Part shown: positions 1 through 8,408 of the stretch, piece by piece
How the letters are laid out: the number at the start of each line of letters is the position of its first letter
How positions within the stretch are numbered: position 1 is the first letter of the stretch
NCBI GenBank assembly: GCA_910578115.1
Contig: CAJTPO010000004.1
Location: forward strand, 62,001 to 126,000
Source of the DNA: an uncultured Lachnospiraceae bacterium
Lineage (GTDB): Bacteria; Bacillota; Clostridia; Lachnospirales; Lachnospiraceae
Reading direction: 5' to 3'
Length of the DNA: 64,000 nt
Notes under the pieces: model-generated
Database searches by the model: none
What the model was told of the DNA's origin: nothing
Seen by the model: the letters and a program-made list of their open reading frames with translations, nothing else
Translations under genes and position numbers: made by a program

Positions 1-254
1 TTTCTAAAGATGCTGTGTAGAGTGGTCTTTGCTTGTTTTTTTACAATTATGTTCTTTGGGACTGATTTTCAAAATAAGTATAATGCCTACGTGCTTGTTT
101 TTTGTATTTATATCGCTCATAGGATGAATGTAAAGGATAAAAGAAAAACTTATAGGGTGCACACTTTAGGCTGCTTTAGCAGCAAACCGAACCTACCGGC
201 TTTAGCCGGTAGTGGTTGAGTTCATTGTTTTTAACAGGAATTTTTTTCAAAACT
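1..254. other. AT-rich left edge with two tandem TTTA-loop hairpins
   Basis: This stretch has no gene I can defend. A 69-codon frame at 10-219 has two hydrophobic stretches and a basic tail and could be the last part of a membrane protein that begins left of the window, but it has no recognisable motif. Near its end are two tandem hairpins. GCTGC/GCAGC (170-174/179-183) and CTACCGGC/GCCGGTAG (193-200/205-212) both have the loop TTTA. Paired hairpins like these resemble the ends of IS200/IS605-type elements or dispersed hairpin repeats; that assignment is a guess. Confidence 0.35.
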
Positions 255-704
255 ATGCGGAAGTATTTGATGATAGTGATTGCAGCAGTGATTTTGGTCT
301 ATGTAGTGTTATTCAGCAATATATTAGTGCCTGCCTTAAAGATTGCGCCGGGAGGGAAACAGGAAGCTCTAAGCCTGCCTTTTCAACAAACAGCTTTGTA
401 TGTGAAGGAGTATGGAAATGAACTTACTCAGGAAGAGCATGGAATTATCAATGCTGTATTACCGGTAGATGAAATTGCAGGTCTTTATGTGGCGGATAGA
501 GCAGATAATGTTAAATTTAAGTATAAACAATCGGCTACAGGAGAAGAACTTACAGATTATTTTTTGCTGTGGCTGAGGCAGTTTTTCAAGCATCCGGATG
601 TTTATTTAAAAGCGTTCTTTGCAATCACAGACGGCTACTATTATGTTGGTAGCGAAAGAGCAGCCTTGGACTTATATACGGGAATAGAAGTTGCCGAGCT
701 ATAG
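255..704 (+). pseudogene. Remnant of a large membrane protein (DUF6020-like)
   Basis: The frame has one strong hydrophobic segment just after Met-255, then a soluble stretch with features I associate with the extracytoplasmic part of DUF6020-type membrane proteins: LPFQQTALYVKEYG, a DEIAGLY-like segment, and HPDVYLKAFFAITDGYYY. Family members are several hundred residues long with many membrane helices. Here only about 150 residues remain, and the frame stops soon after the YYY motif. The frame can be extended upstream to a TTG at 216, but the first ATG is at 255. I read it as a truncated relic at the left border of the island. It could still be expressed as a small single-pass protein. Confidence 0.4.
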
Positions 705-1314
705 CATTTGTTTTGAAATATAAAATGGATGTATAAGGAAAAGATGGTTAAATGCGTTTAGTGTAATTAACTCTAAAATTTAATGTGCAAATTGATTTGT
801 TTTATAATCTTATTTTGAGAGTATTTGTTATTTTGGGGGAAAAGATTAAAATTTATCGATACCATGACGTCTGGATTGTGACATTTTCTTATTGATTCCA
901 ACAAACATTAAATAGTAAGTTGACATCTCAGAATCAAGTCCTTCGATTGGCTGCCAACCAGCTACCTCAACACGCTCTCTATATTATAGAAAGGATATCT
1001 ATCCATTTATAAGTGTTTTTGAGAGTTGATGTAGATGTGAAGTTAGTGAATATTGGGGTAATGGTATTCAAAATGCCTGTGGTTAATGCAAAAGATGAAT
1101 GTAATTCAATAAGATGGTTTTTTATATCATAAGAGTGAGGTAGTAATGACTGGTATTTATAGTAAACGACATAACAATTTGCTGGTTCCGGTTTTTATTA
1201 AAGCTATTATATACCGTAGCTTTTGCAGATGTGAAATGAAAATTCCAATGTCATAACTATAAATTTTTAAGATTTTACATTTACAGGATTAAGTATTGAG
1301 AGGAATGGCAAATT
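705..1314. other. 611-base gap with decayed coding traces and a palindromic element
   Basis: No intact gene. On the minus strand, about 983 down to 853, a short open stretch reads like real protein (VAGWQPIEGLDSEMSTYYLM) before a stop, and it is closed upstream by a stop as well. It is probably the tail of a dead gene whose family I cannot name. The right end holds the palindromic element listed at 1158-1261 and the ribosome binding site (gagagga) of the next gene. Confidence 0.35.
1158..1261. repeat. 104-bp imperfect palindrome of the ACGACAT family
   Basis: The left arm begins TATAGTAAACGACAT (1158-1172). The right arm, read on the other strand from 1261, begins TATAGTTATGACAT. The centre is a perfect 7-bp stem, AAAGCTA (1200-1206) with TAGCTTT (1217-1223). 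The same 19-base core (ATAGTAAACGACATAACAA) recurs at 60837-60855 and, inverted, at 21700-21718. Related arms lie at 45685-45712 and 51967-51996. It looks like a miniature non-coding mobile or regulatory repeat. Confidence 0.6.
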
Positions 1315-3219
1315 ATGGAACATCTATATAGTGCCTTAACATGGGTTATGAATGGCTGCTATAGTCTTTGTAATAATTATGGACTGGCAATCGTACTGTT
1401 TACATTTCTAAGTAAAATCGTATTATTACCAGTGTCTCTTTGGACTTACATGAATTCCATAACGATGATTAAGATTCAGCCGGATATTAATTTATTGAAA
1501 ATAAAGTATTATGGGCAGAAAGATATCATAGCAGAGGAACAGGCAAAATTGTTTAAGGAAAAGAAGTATCATCCTTTGGCGTCAACCATTCCGTTGATTA
1601 TTCAGTTAGTATTGTTAATGGGCGTAGTAAGCGCTGTACGGGCTGGAATAGATAACCCTGTGATTGATATGACTTTTGGACCAATTGATCTGGGATTGAT
1701 ACCGAGCCAGACGGGGGTAGAGTTGATCTGGTCTCCGATTGTTGCCGGTGTAGCGGCATGGATATTATGTATTGCACAGAATGCAAGTAACATATTACAG
1801 TCTGAACAATCCAAGTATAATAAATATGGTACTATGATTCTTTCAGTTGTTTTGTCGTTGTATTTAGGATGGTATGTTCCGATAGGGACTGCTTTTTACT
1901 GGGTCTGTAGTAACCTTATGGCAGTTTTGCAGTTATATATTCTTAATTGGATTATTAAGCCAAGAAAATATGTAGACTATGAGAAACTGAATAAGAGCCG
2001 TAAGACCTTGGTGGAATTACAGAATATAGGAAAAAAGAAAAAGGAAAGTTTTTTTTCTGAGAATAAGAAAAGAGAAAGAAGAGATTATAAGAGATTTTTT
2101 TCGATAGTTAATAAGCATTTGGTATTTTACTCTGAGAGTAACGGATTTTATAAGTATTTTAAGGGATTTATAGAATATTTATTAGAGCATACAAATATTA
2201 CAATTCATTATATTACCAGTGATGCAAATGATGATATTTTTAAAAAGGAAAAAGAGAATCCACAGATTAAAGCATATTATATAGGCGAGAATAGATTAAT
2301 CACGCTTATGATGAAAATGGATGCGGATATAGTTGTAATGACGATGCCGGATCTTGATAATTTTCATATAAAGCGAAGCTATATAAGGGATGATATTGAG
2401 TATATTTATGTTCAGCATGATATGGGTGGAACTAACATGGGAATGAGAAAGGGAAGCTTGAATCATTTTGATACGATTTTTTGTTCTGGGCCGCATCAAA
2501 TATCAGAGATCAGGGAAACGGAAGAAGTATACGATCTGCCTGCAAAAGAGTTAGTTAAAGTAGGGTACCCGCTTATTGATGAAATTAAAGAAAAATATGA
2601 TTCTGTAGAACATGGTGAAAATGCGATAAAGAAGATATTAATTGCACCATCGTGGCAGGAAGATAATATTCTTGATACTTGTCTGGAGGAGCTTTTGGAT
2701 GCACTTAAAGACAGAAACTACAATATTATTGTGCGGCCGCATCCGCAGGAAGTGCGTCTGAAAAGAGAATATATGGAATCTGTTAGACAAAAATATGAAT
2801 CAGAACATGTAATAGTTCAAACGGACTTTACATCAAATAATCCGGTGATGGAAGCTGACATGGTAATCACTGATTGGTCTGGAATAAGCTGGGAATATTC
2901 TTTTACAACGAAAAGGCCGGTGTTATTTATTGACACACCGATGAAAGTGCTCAATCCTGAATACCAGAGAATAAAAACCGTTCCTTTAAGTGTTCAGTTA
3001 AGAGATAAAATTGGTAAAAGCATTAAATTAGATCAACTAGGAAAAGCAGCAGAATATGTTGAATTTTTGATGAATCATAAAGAAGAATATCAGGAGCAGA
3101 TTACTAGACTGGCTGAAACGTATATTTTTAATCTTGGGAGTTCAGCAGAAGCTGGCGCAGATTATATTATCAAAAGTTTACAAGAGAAATTGAGCAGAAA
3201 AGGGGAAGGTGAAAAATGA
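1315..3219 (+). CDS. YidC/Oxa1 insertase fused to CDP-glycerol glycerophosphotransferase-like domain (copy A)
   Basis: A two-domain protein of 634 residues. Residues 1 to about 215 are a YidC/Oxa1 insertase core: several hydrophobic helices, the FTFLSKIVLLPV helix, a charged cytoplasmic loop, HPLASTIPLIIQ, and the late FYWVCSNL motif. The groove position that is Arg in classical YidC appears to be Lys-34. After a lysine-rich linker, residues about 255-630 match the CDP-glycerol:polyol-phosphate glycerophosphotransferase fold (TagB/TagF): His-368 in YVQHDMGG, RPHP at 474-477 and TDWS at 519-522. That family transfers polyol phosphates to wall polymers at the inner membrane face. The start follows gagagga. 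A 4-base ATGA overlap couples it to the next gene. A homologue of the same architecture lies at 14127-15992. The transferred group is unknown; given the phosphonate genes it may not be glycerol phosphate. Confidence 0.85.
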   Translation: MEHLYSALTWVMNGCYSLCNNYGLAIVLFTFLSKIVLLPVSLWTYMNSITMIKIQPDINLLKIKYYGQKDIIAEEQAKLFKEKKYHPLASTIPLIIQLVLLMGVVSAVRAGIDNPVIDMTFGPIDLGLIPSQTGVELIWSPIVAGVAAWILCIAQNASNILQSEQSKYNKYGTMILSVVLSLYLGWYVPIGTAFYWVCSNLMAVLQLYILNWIIKPRKYVDYEKLNKSRKTLVELQNIGKKKKESFFSENKKRERRDYKRFFSIVNKHLVFYSESNGFYKYFKGFIEYLLEHTNITIHYITSDANDDIFKKEKENPQIKAYYIGENRLITLMMKMDADIVVMTMPDLDNFHIKRSYIRDDIEYIYVQHDMGGTNMGMRKGSLNHFDTIFCSGPHQISEIRETEEVYDLPAKELVKVGYPLIDEIKEKYDSVEHGENAIKKILIAPSWQEDNILDTCLEELLDALKDRNYNIIVRPHPQEVRLKREYMESVRQKYESEHVIVQTDFTSNNPVMEADMVITDWSGISWEYSFTTKRPVLFIDTPMKVLNPEYQRIKTVPLSVQLRDKIGKSIKLDQLGKAAEYVEFLMNHKEEYQEQITRLAETYIFNLGSSAEAGADYIIKSLQEKLSRKGEGEK

Positions 3220-3479
3220 AAAAAATATCAAAAATGTTATTTGTTGTCGGCTTTACATATGGTTGCAGTATGCTGTTGTTTGGACAGGATGTACAGGCAT
3301 ATATTGATCCTTCCGTTATGACTTATGTAATACAGGCAGTGGCAGGGGTTGTTATTGCAGTTGGCGCAGTGGTAGGTATTTATTTCAGAAGGGCAAAGAA
3401 AAAACTAAATGAAAAGCTTGGAATTGATGAAAATAGGAACAAAGAAGTAGAGTCAGATGAAATTATTATTAACAAATAA
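3216..3479 (+). CDS. Small secreted membrane protein with YIDPS motif (copy A)
   Basis: An 87-residue protein with a basic N-terminus, a hydrophobic signal-like segment and a VQA/YIDPS junction that fits a signal peptidase I site. A second hydrophobic segment (IQAVAGVVIAVGAVVG) and a lysine/acid-rich cytoplasmic tail follow. Cleavage would leave a tiny single-pass protein with YIDPS at its outer end. It resembles the small YIDPG-type membrane proteins often found near polysaccharide genes; no function is established that I know of. It overlaps the preceding fusion gene by four bases and has a paralogue at 13859-14116, also next to a fusion gene. It could be a polymer acceptor, an insertase substrate or an accessory subunit; these are inferences. 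Confidence 0.75.
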   Translation: MKKISKMLFVVGFTYGCSMLLFGQDVQAYIDPSVMTYVIQAVAGVVIAVGAVVGIYFRRAKKKLNEKLGIDENRNKEVESDEIIINK

Positions 3480-3509
3480 TGTAGCTTATAGCTGGAAAAG
3501 GAATCTAAA

Positions 3510-4235
3510 TTGAAAATATTGATTATGTCTGATATCCATGGTAATGAAGAGGCTCTTAATGCTGTACTGAATAAAGCAGCAGACTATGAAATTGATGCTT
3601 GTTTTTTACTGGGAGATGTCATAGATTATGGAATGCATTCTAATGAAGTAATTGTTAGGTTGAAATCTCTCCCGTACCCGATTATTTGTAACATTCGTGG
3701 AAATCATGAGGATGCTGTAATAGCAGATCATTACGATGCATTTTCATCGGAGCGGGGCAGGCAGAGTGCTAAATATACAAAAAGTATACTGAATGCGGAC
3801 TCATGGAAGTATATACAAAATAAAATGGCTGCAACTGGTATGATTGAATTTGAGTGTGCCAATAAAAAGTGTCTGGCAATACATGGGAGTCTTAGAGATC
3901 AATATTGGAAAAGTATAGATACTGACAATGACTTTTATGATTACTGCGCTTATGATTATGTATTTTCCGGACATTCTCATATGCCGCATTTTGTGGAAAA
4001 GTACTATCCGTATGAGGATACCAGAAGAAGAAATAAAAAGAAGATTATTTTCATCAATCCGGGTTCAGTGGGGCAGCCAAGAAATCATAATCCTATGGCA
4101 CAATTTGCTGTATTGGATATGCATACAGAGGCTATTTTGTTTGACAAAGCAGAGTATGATATAGCAAAAGAACAATTGGCTTTTGCTGGGCAGATCGACA
4201 AATTTTATAGAGATAGATTGGAGGCAGGTGTGTAA
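3510..4235 (+). CDS. YfcE/MJ0936-type metallophosphoesterase
   Basis: A 241-residue calcineurin-like phosphoesterase. The metal-binding blocks are in the expected order: SDIHGN near the start, GDVIDYG, GNHED, an AIHGS block, SGHSHMP and NPGSVGQPR near the end. This family hydrolyses phosphomonoesters or diesters with two metal ions. The start is TTG, placed by the upstream aaagga. The stop overlaps the next ATG (TAATG-type, 4235), so the two are probably translated together. In this cluster it may release a phosphate from a nucleotide-activated or phosphorylated intermediate; the substrate is not evident. Confidence 0.8.
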   Translation: MKILIMSDIHGNEEALNAVLNKAADYEIDACFLLGDVIDYGMHSNEVIVRLKSLPYPIICNIRGNHEDAVIADHYDAFSSERGRQSAKYTKSILNADSWKYIQNKMAATGMIEFECANKKCLAIHGSLRDQYWKSIDTDNDFYDYCAYDYVFSGHSHMPHFVEKYYPYEDTRRRNKKKIIFINPGSVGQPRNHNPMAQFAVLDMHTEAILFDKAEYDIAKEQLAFAGQIDKFYRDRLEAGV

Positions 4236-5224
4236 TGAATTTATATGTTATCAGTGGAGTTGCTGGAATGACGGGAAATGAACTTGCCAGGAGGCTGACT
4301 GCATCAGGGGATAGAGTAATTGGATTTGATAATTTTTTTGCTTCTTCCGTAAGGACGATTGAGGATGTTCTATCTAACACAAATTTTGTGTTTTATGAAT
4401 ATGATTTAAATAACGAAGCGCAGATGGAAAGTTTGAAACAGGAGATCTTTAAACATAAGAAAAGCTGTGAAAAGCTTATTTATATAAATTGTGCGGCAGT
4501 TGTACACACTGAACATTTCTATTATGTAAATCGTACTTTTGAAACGAATGTGATTGGTATGAAAAAATTTTTGGAACAGGCAATAGAAGTAGAAGCTAAT
4601 GTTTATATTAATTGTTCTACATCAGAAGTGTATTCTATGAATTCATGGAATAGTGACGGTGGAGTGTCCGAATCTGATTATATTACAATGGCTAATGCAG
4701 AACACAGTCAGAGGACAAGTTACGCTACTGGTAAATTACTTACAGAGTTTTTTATGAAGGATGCGGTGGCAGAACATAAGATTAAGGGATGTTCTATTCG
4801 CTTTGCTAATGTTTACAGCAAGAATGAATTGTATCCGAAACATATTATTCCGCATATCATTAATGAATTAAGAAATAAAGGGTGTGTGGAGTTGTTGGAA
4901 AATTCCAAAGTAAATAAAAGGACTTTTTTGCATAACGAGGATAGTTGTGCCGCGGTGATAGCCTTAGCGGAAACAGACTCGGCGTTAGATGGGTCGGTAT
5001 ATAATGTGGCAACTGACGAGGAGATATCGATTATTGATCTGGTAAAGCTTTGTGGTGAAAAATTAGGTATTACTGATCCGGAGATTATGTTTGAGGGATA
5101 TCGGGAATCAGATCCGGAGAGAAGAGTGTTGAGTACTCAAAAGATCAGAACCAGAACAAACTGGATACCAAAGATAACCCTGAGTCAGGGAATAGAAATG
5201 TGTGTTAAGGAGTTAGAACATTGA
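4235..5224 (+). CDS. NAD-dependent epimerase/dehydratase (extended SDR)
   Basis: A 329-residue extended short-chain dehydrogenase. The nucleotide-binding glycine motif is GVAGMTG at residues 8-14, an acidic residue follows the second strand (GFDNFF), NCAAVVH corresponds to the NAAxxxH-type segment, and the catalytic YATGK supplies Tyr and Lys with an upstream Ser/Thr-rich stretch. Family members convert nucleotide sugars by epimerisation, dehydration or reduction in the cytoplasm. In the operon it sits between a phosphoesterase and a cytidylyltransferase, so a nucleotide-activated sugar or polyol is plausible. The exact reaction cannot be read from the sequence. Confidence 0.8.
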   Translation: MNLYVISGVAGMTGNELARRLTASGDRVIGFDNFFASSVRTIEDVLSNTNFVFYEYDLNNEAQMESLKQEIFKHKKSCEKLIYINCAAVVHTEHFYYVNRTFETNVIGMKKFLEQAIEVEANVYINCSTSEVYSMNSWNSDGGVSESDYITMANAEHSQRTSYATGKLLTEFFMKDAVAEHKIKGCSIRFANVYSKNELYPKHIIPHIINELRNKGCVELLENSKVNKRTFLHNEDSCAAVIALAETDSALDGSVYNVATDEEISIIDLVKLCGEKLGITDPEIMFEGYRESDPERRVLSTQKIRTRTNWIPKITLSQGIEMCVKELEH

Positions 5225-5967
5225 GAATTATGATTATTACAGTTGCAGGGGTGGCAAGTAGATTCAGTCAGTCTATAGGTTGTCCCTGCTTGAAGTGTCT
5301 ATACTATAAAAATGATATAAAAGAGTCTTTATTGTACCACATACTCAGCCAGAATTCAGAGATTGATAAATATGTGATTGTTGGGGGATTTAAATTTGAG
5401 GAACTGGAAAGGAGCATTCATCAGTATTTCTCCCAGTTTTATGATCGCATCATTTTAGTGAAAAATGAAATGTATGAAAAATATGGATCAGGGTACAGTC
5501 TATATTTGGGATTGAATGCGATCAAGGATTTAAATTATGATGAGCTGGTTTTTGCAGAGGGAGATTTGTGGGTTGATGAAGAGAGCTTTAGACGTGTATG
5601 GGAGACCCCCGGAAATGTGATTACATGTAACAATGAGGCGATTTTAGCAAGTAAGTCCGTTGCATTTTATTATGATCGTGAGTATAGAATTCACTATATA
5701 TTTGATACTACTCATTCTCTACTGGAAATCAGAGAACCCTTTCAGGGAATTTTTAATTCGGGACAAATTTGGAAGTTTTCTCAAAAGGATTGTGTTCAAA
5801 AAGCTATGGCTGGGCTTACGCAGGAAGAATGGCAGCAGACCAATCTTGGTTTTATTCAGAGATATTTTGGATGTCTTAATCAGGAAGGTTATAAAATTGT
5901 TAATTTTCAGAAGTGGTTAAATTGTAATACGAAATTTGATTTTGATAAAATTGAAGGAATGAAATAG
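5221..5967 (+). CDS. LicC/PntC-like nucleotidyltransferase
   Basis: A 248-residue single-domain NTP transferase. The nucleotide loop is divergent (VAGVASRFSQ, with the ASRF typical of LicC-like enzymes), followed by a Lys in CLKCLY, a metal-binding EGD (AEGDLWVDE), and a downstream FNSGQIWKF segment. LicC activates phosphocholine with CTP; the related PntC enzymes activate 2-aminoethylphosphonate. Because PEP mutase and phosphonopyruvate decarboxylase lie in the same operon, a CMP-phosphonate product is my preferred reading. The TTG at 5221, eight bases after aaggag and overlapping the previous stop, is the better start; ATG at 5230 is the alternative. Confidence 0.7.
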   Translation: MRIMIITVAGVASRFSQSIGCPCLKCLYYKNDIKESLLYHILSQNSEIDKYVIVGGFKFEELERSIHQYFSQFYDRIILVKNEMYEKYGSGYSLYLGLNAIKDLNYDELVFAEGDLWVDEESFRRVWETPGNVITCNNEAILASKSVAFYYDREYRIHYIFDTTHSLLEIREPFQGIFNSGQIWKFSQKDCVQKAMAGLTQEEWQQTNLGFIQRYFGCLNQEGYKIVNFQKWLNCNTKFDFDKIEGMK

Positions 5968-5971
5968 TCAA

Positions 5972-7093
5972 ATGAAAATCGGAATTATTACGTACGAAAG
6001 CTTATATTGTAATTTTACAAATTATGGAACTGTATTGCAGGCATGGGCACTTTTTAAAGTGGTATCCGGTCTTGACATTCTGTATGAGCCGGTTTTGATT
6101 GATTATTGTCCTGATATTATGCATGATAAAGATCCACTTAATCCAATGAAGAATATGTGGGATATGGATTATGAAACGAGAAAAATGTGTGAGCTGTCAT
6201 TGCCATCTATTAAAATAAATTTTGAAAAGATTAGAAAATTCTATTTTGAAAAAATCAGGATGTCAGATCGAAGTTATACATCAGCTACAATTAACAAGGT
6301 GGTGGATGAAGGGATTTCTAAATTTATTTGTGGAAGTGATTCGATATGGGATATTACGGAGTTTGGAATGGATAGAGGTTTTTTTGCAGATTATCCGATA
6401 ATGCAGGGAAATTCTATTGCCTATGCGCCAAGCTTTCAAGATTCTTTTTCGGAGTATTCTCAGGAGGAAAGGAGTCGACTCATCAAATTATTAAATAATT
6501 TTTCGGCTGTTGGTATACGTGATGAGGAACCTGTTAGTGTTCTGTGTAATTATGTGAACAGCGAAGTAAAAAGGGTGGTCGATCCTACATTATTATTGAA
6601 GAACAGTGATTTTGATGAGATTGTTGCAGAGAAACAGGAAAGTGAACGGTATCTGCTATATTATTCTCGAAGATATAATGAAGCGATGGAGCGTTTTGCA
6701 GTTGAGACTGCAAAGGCCAGAGGACTGAAAGTAATAGAGATTAGTTTGCGTCATGAGAATTATGAAAGACACAGAATGTTTTATGAAGCAGGAGTAGAGG
6801 AATTTTTATCACTTGTCAAATATGCGGATTGTGTAATCACGAATTCATTTCATTGTTTGATTTTTGCCCTTCATTTTGAAAAAGATTTTTATGCTTTTAC
6901 AAGAGAGCACTGTAACAATAAGATTTGTGAATTGCTTGCCAGATTAAATTTGGAAGGGAGACTGCTCAAAGATGGCTGTGAAAAAACAAAAAGTAAAATT
7001 GACTATTTGGATATAAAAGACCGTTTAGAAAAGGAACGTTTAGAGTCTTTGGAGTTTTTGGAGAGACAACTTAAAGATATTTGTAGAGGGTGA
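5972..7093 (+). CDS. Polysaccharide pyruvyl transferase family protein
   Basis: A 373-residue protein with the family's landmarks: an N-terminal NYGTVLQAWAL segment, FICGSDSIWDI, YAPSFQ, a GIRDEEPVSVL block, VVDPTLLL and a C-terminal VITNSFHCLIFALHF. These enzymes add pyruvate ketals from PEP to exopolysaccharide or wall sugars. In Clostridia they very often sit beside F420-hydrogenase-beta-like genes, as here. Five bases separate it from the preceding gene. A role in modifying the surface polymer is likely. The acceptor is unknown, and the family also contains members that are not proven pyruvyl transferases. Confidence 0.82.
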   Translation: MKIGIITYESLYCNFTNYGTVLQAWALFKVVSGLDILYEPVLIDYCPDIMHDKDPLNPMKNMWDMDYETRKMCELSLPSIKINFEKIRKFYFEKIRMSDRSYTSATINKVVDEGISKFICGSDSIWDITEFGMDRGFFADYPIMQGNSIAYAPSFQDSFSEYSQEERSRLIKLLNNFSAVGIRDEEPVSVLCNYVNSEVKRVVDPTLLLKNSDFDEIVAEKQESERYLLYYSRRYNEAMERFAVETAKARGLKVIEISLRHENYERHRMFYEAGVEEFLSLVKYADCVITNSFHCLIFALHFEKDFYAFTREHCNNKICELLARLNLEGRLLKDGCEKTKSKIDYLDIKDRLEKERLESLEFLERQLKDICRG

Positions 7094-7097
7094 TAAA

Positions 7098-8310
7098 ATG
7101 AAGTCTGTGTACAATGATATTAAGAAACAATGTTTTGGATGTGAAATATGTGTGGGGGGGTGTATGTCCCCATAAAGCAATCACTATGGTCGAAGATGAG
7201 GAAGGATTTAGATATCCGGAAATTGATCAGGAATTGTGCATAGATTGCGGTGCATGCAGGCGGATTTGTCCATATATTAATATACCAGAGAAAAATCAGC
7301 ATAAACCATATGTGTTTGGTGGATATCATAAAAGTTCAGGGATTAAAGATCAAAGTACTTCGGGTGGAGCATTTTCAGCGATAGCTGAGGTGTTTTGTAA
7401 TGAAAATTATGTTGTTTTTGGAGCGGCTGTTGAAGGTCTGAGAGTTTACCACACATATACTGAGGATAAAAAAGAGCTTTATAGGTTTAGAAGATCTAAG
7501 TATGTCCAAAGTTTTATGGGAGATTCCTATAAAAGAGCGATGCAGTTTTTGAAAGACGGAAAGAAGGTTCTTTTTTCAGGAACACCATGTCAAATTGCAG
7601 CATTAAATAATTATATTGTCCCCGCGGCGTTAAAAGAAAATTTATACACAATAGAAGTAGTATGTGAGGGGTTTCCGTCCCCACTTCTAATGAGAAAGTA
7701 TTTTACGCTACTCAAGGAGCGTCACCATTCATCGGTTAGAGAAGTAGATTACAGATATAAAGACAGAAACCGGTGGGATTTCGAAGTTATGAAAATAACG
7801 TTTGAGAATGGTAAAGTTATGAAAAAGGATAGGTGGTTTAATCCTTTTTGGATTTTCTGGTCGGAACGTGTTATGGGAAGACCCTCATGTGACGAGTGTC
7901 CGTTTAGAACGACAGACAGGGTGGCAGATATTACGTTAGGTGATTTATGGGGAGTGCATAAATATTGTCCGGAATTATATGGAAATAATGGTGGCAGTTC
8001 TTTGGTCGTATGTAACAGTGAGAAGGGAGAAAAACTATTTAAACAGGCAGAAAAGCTATTATACGGGCATGAACTGGCATATGAGGATGCATTAAAATAT
8101 CAAAGACCTATGAGAGTGATCGTTCCGGCAAATGAAAAAAGAGAAATGTTCATGCATGATCTTAAGGCGTTGGATTATACGTCATTATGTAAGAAATGGA
8201 AGCCAAGAACGTCCTTGAAGGTATTGTTCTCTAAATATATATGGGGAAGTAATCGACAGGTTGTTAATTTTTGGAAAGTGAAGTCATATTTTATTAAGCC
8301 TAAGACTTAA
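7098..8310 (+). pseudogene. F420-hydrogenase beta-like iron-sulfur protein, frameshifted at a G7 tract
   Basis: Translation should begin at ATG 7098 after gagggtg, giving QCFGCEICV, the first ferredoxin-type cysteine cluster. A run of seven G (7154-7160) then puts the reading out of frame, and TAA at 7173-7175 stops it. The rest of the gene (CPHKAI..., CIDCGACRRICPY, then the F420 hydrogenase/dehydrogenase beta domains) is intact in the other frame to 8310. The paralogue at 8409-9617 shows the expected start. The break may be a mutation, a sequencing error or slipped-strand phase variation. The family carries Fe-S clusters and flavin and acts as an oxidoreductase beside pyruvyl transferases. 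Confidence 0.75.
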
Positions 8311-8408
8311 TTCTCCGGATAGAGTATTAAAAGGATGCGGTAAGTATTTCAATGACCCAAAGTATAAAGTGCTTTTCTCGTCTATCTTTTTAGGTGAGAG
8401 GTGACAAA

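Noticed and set aside
5221..5967. Phosphocholine (LicC) pathway
   Set aside because: No choline kinase, transporter or LicD transferase is in the cluster; the PEP mutase context favours a phosphonate substrate.
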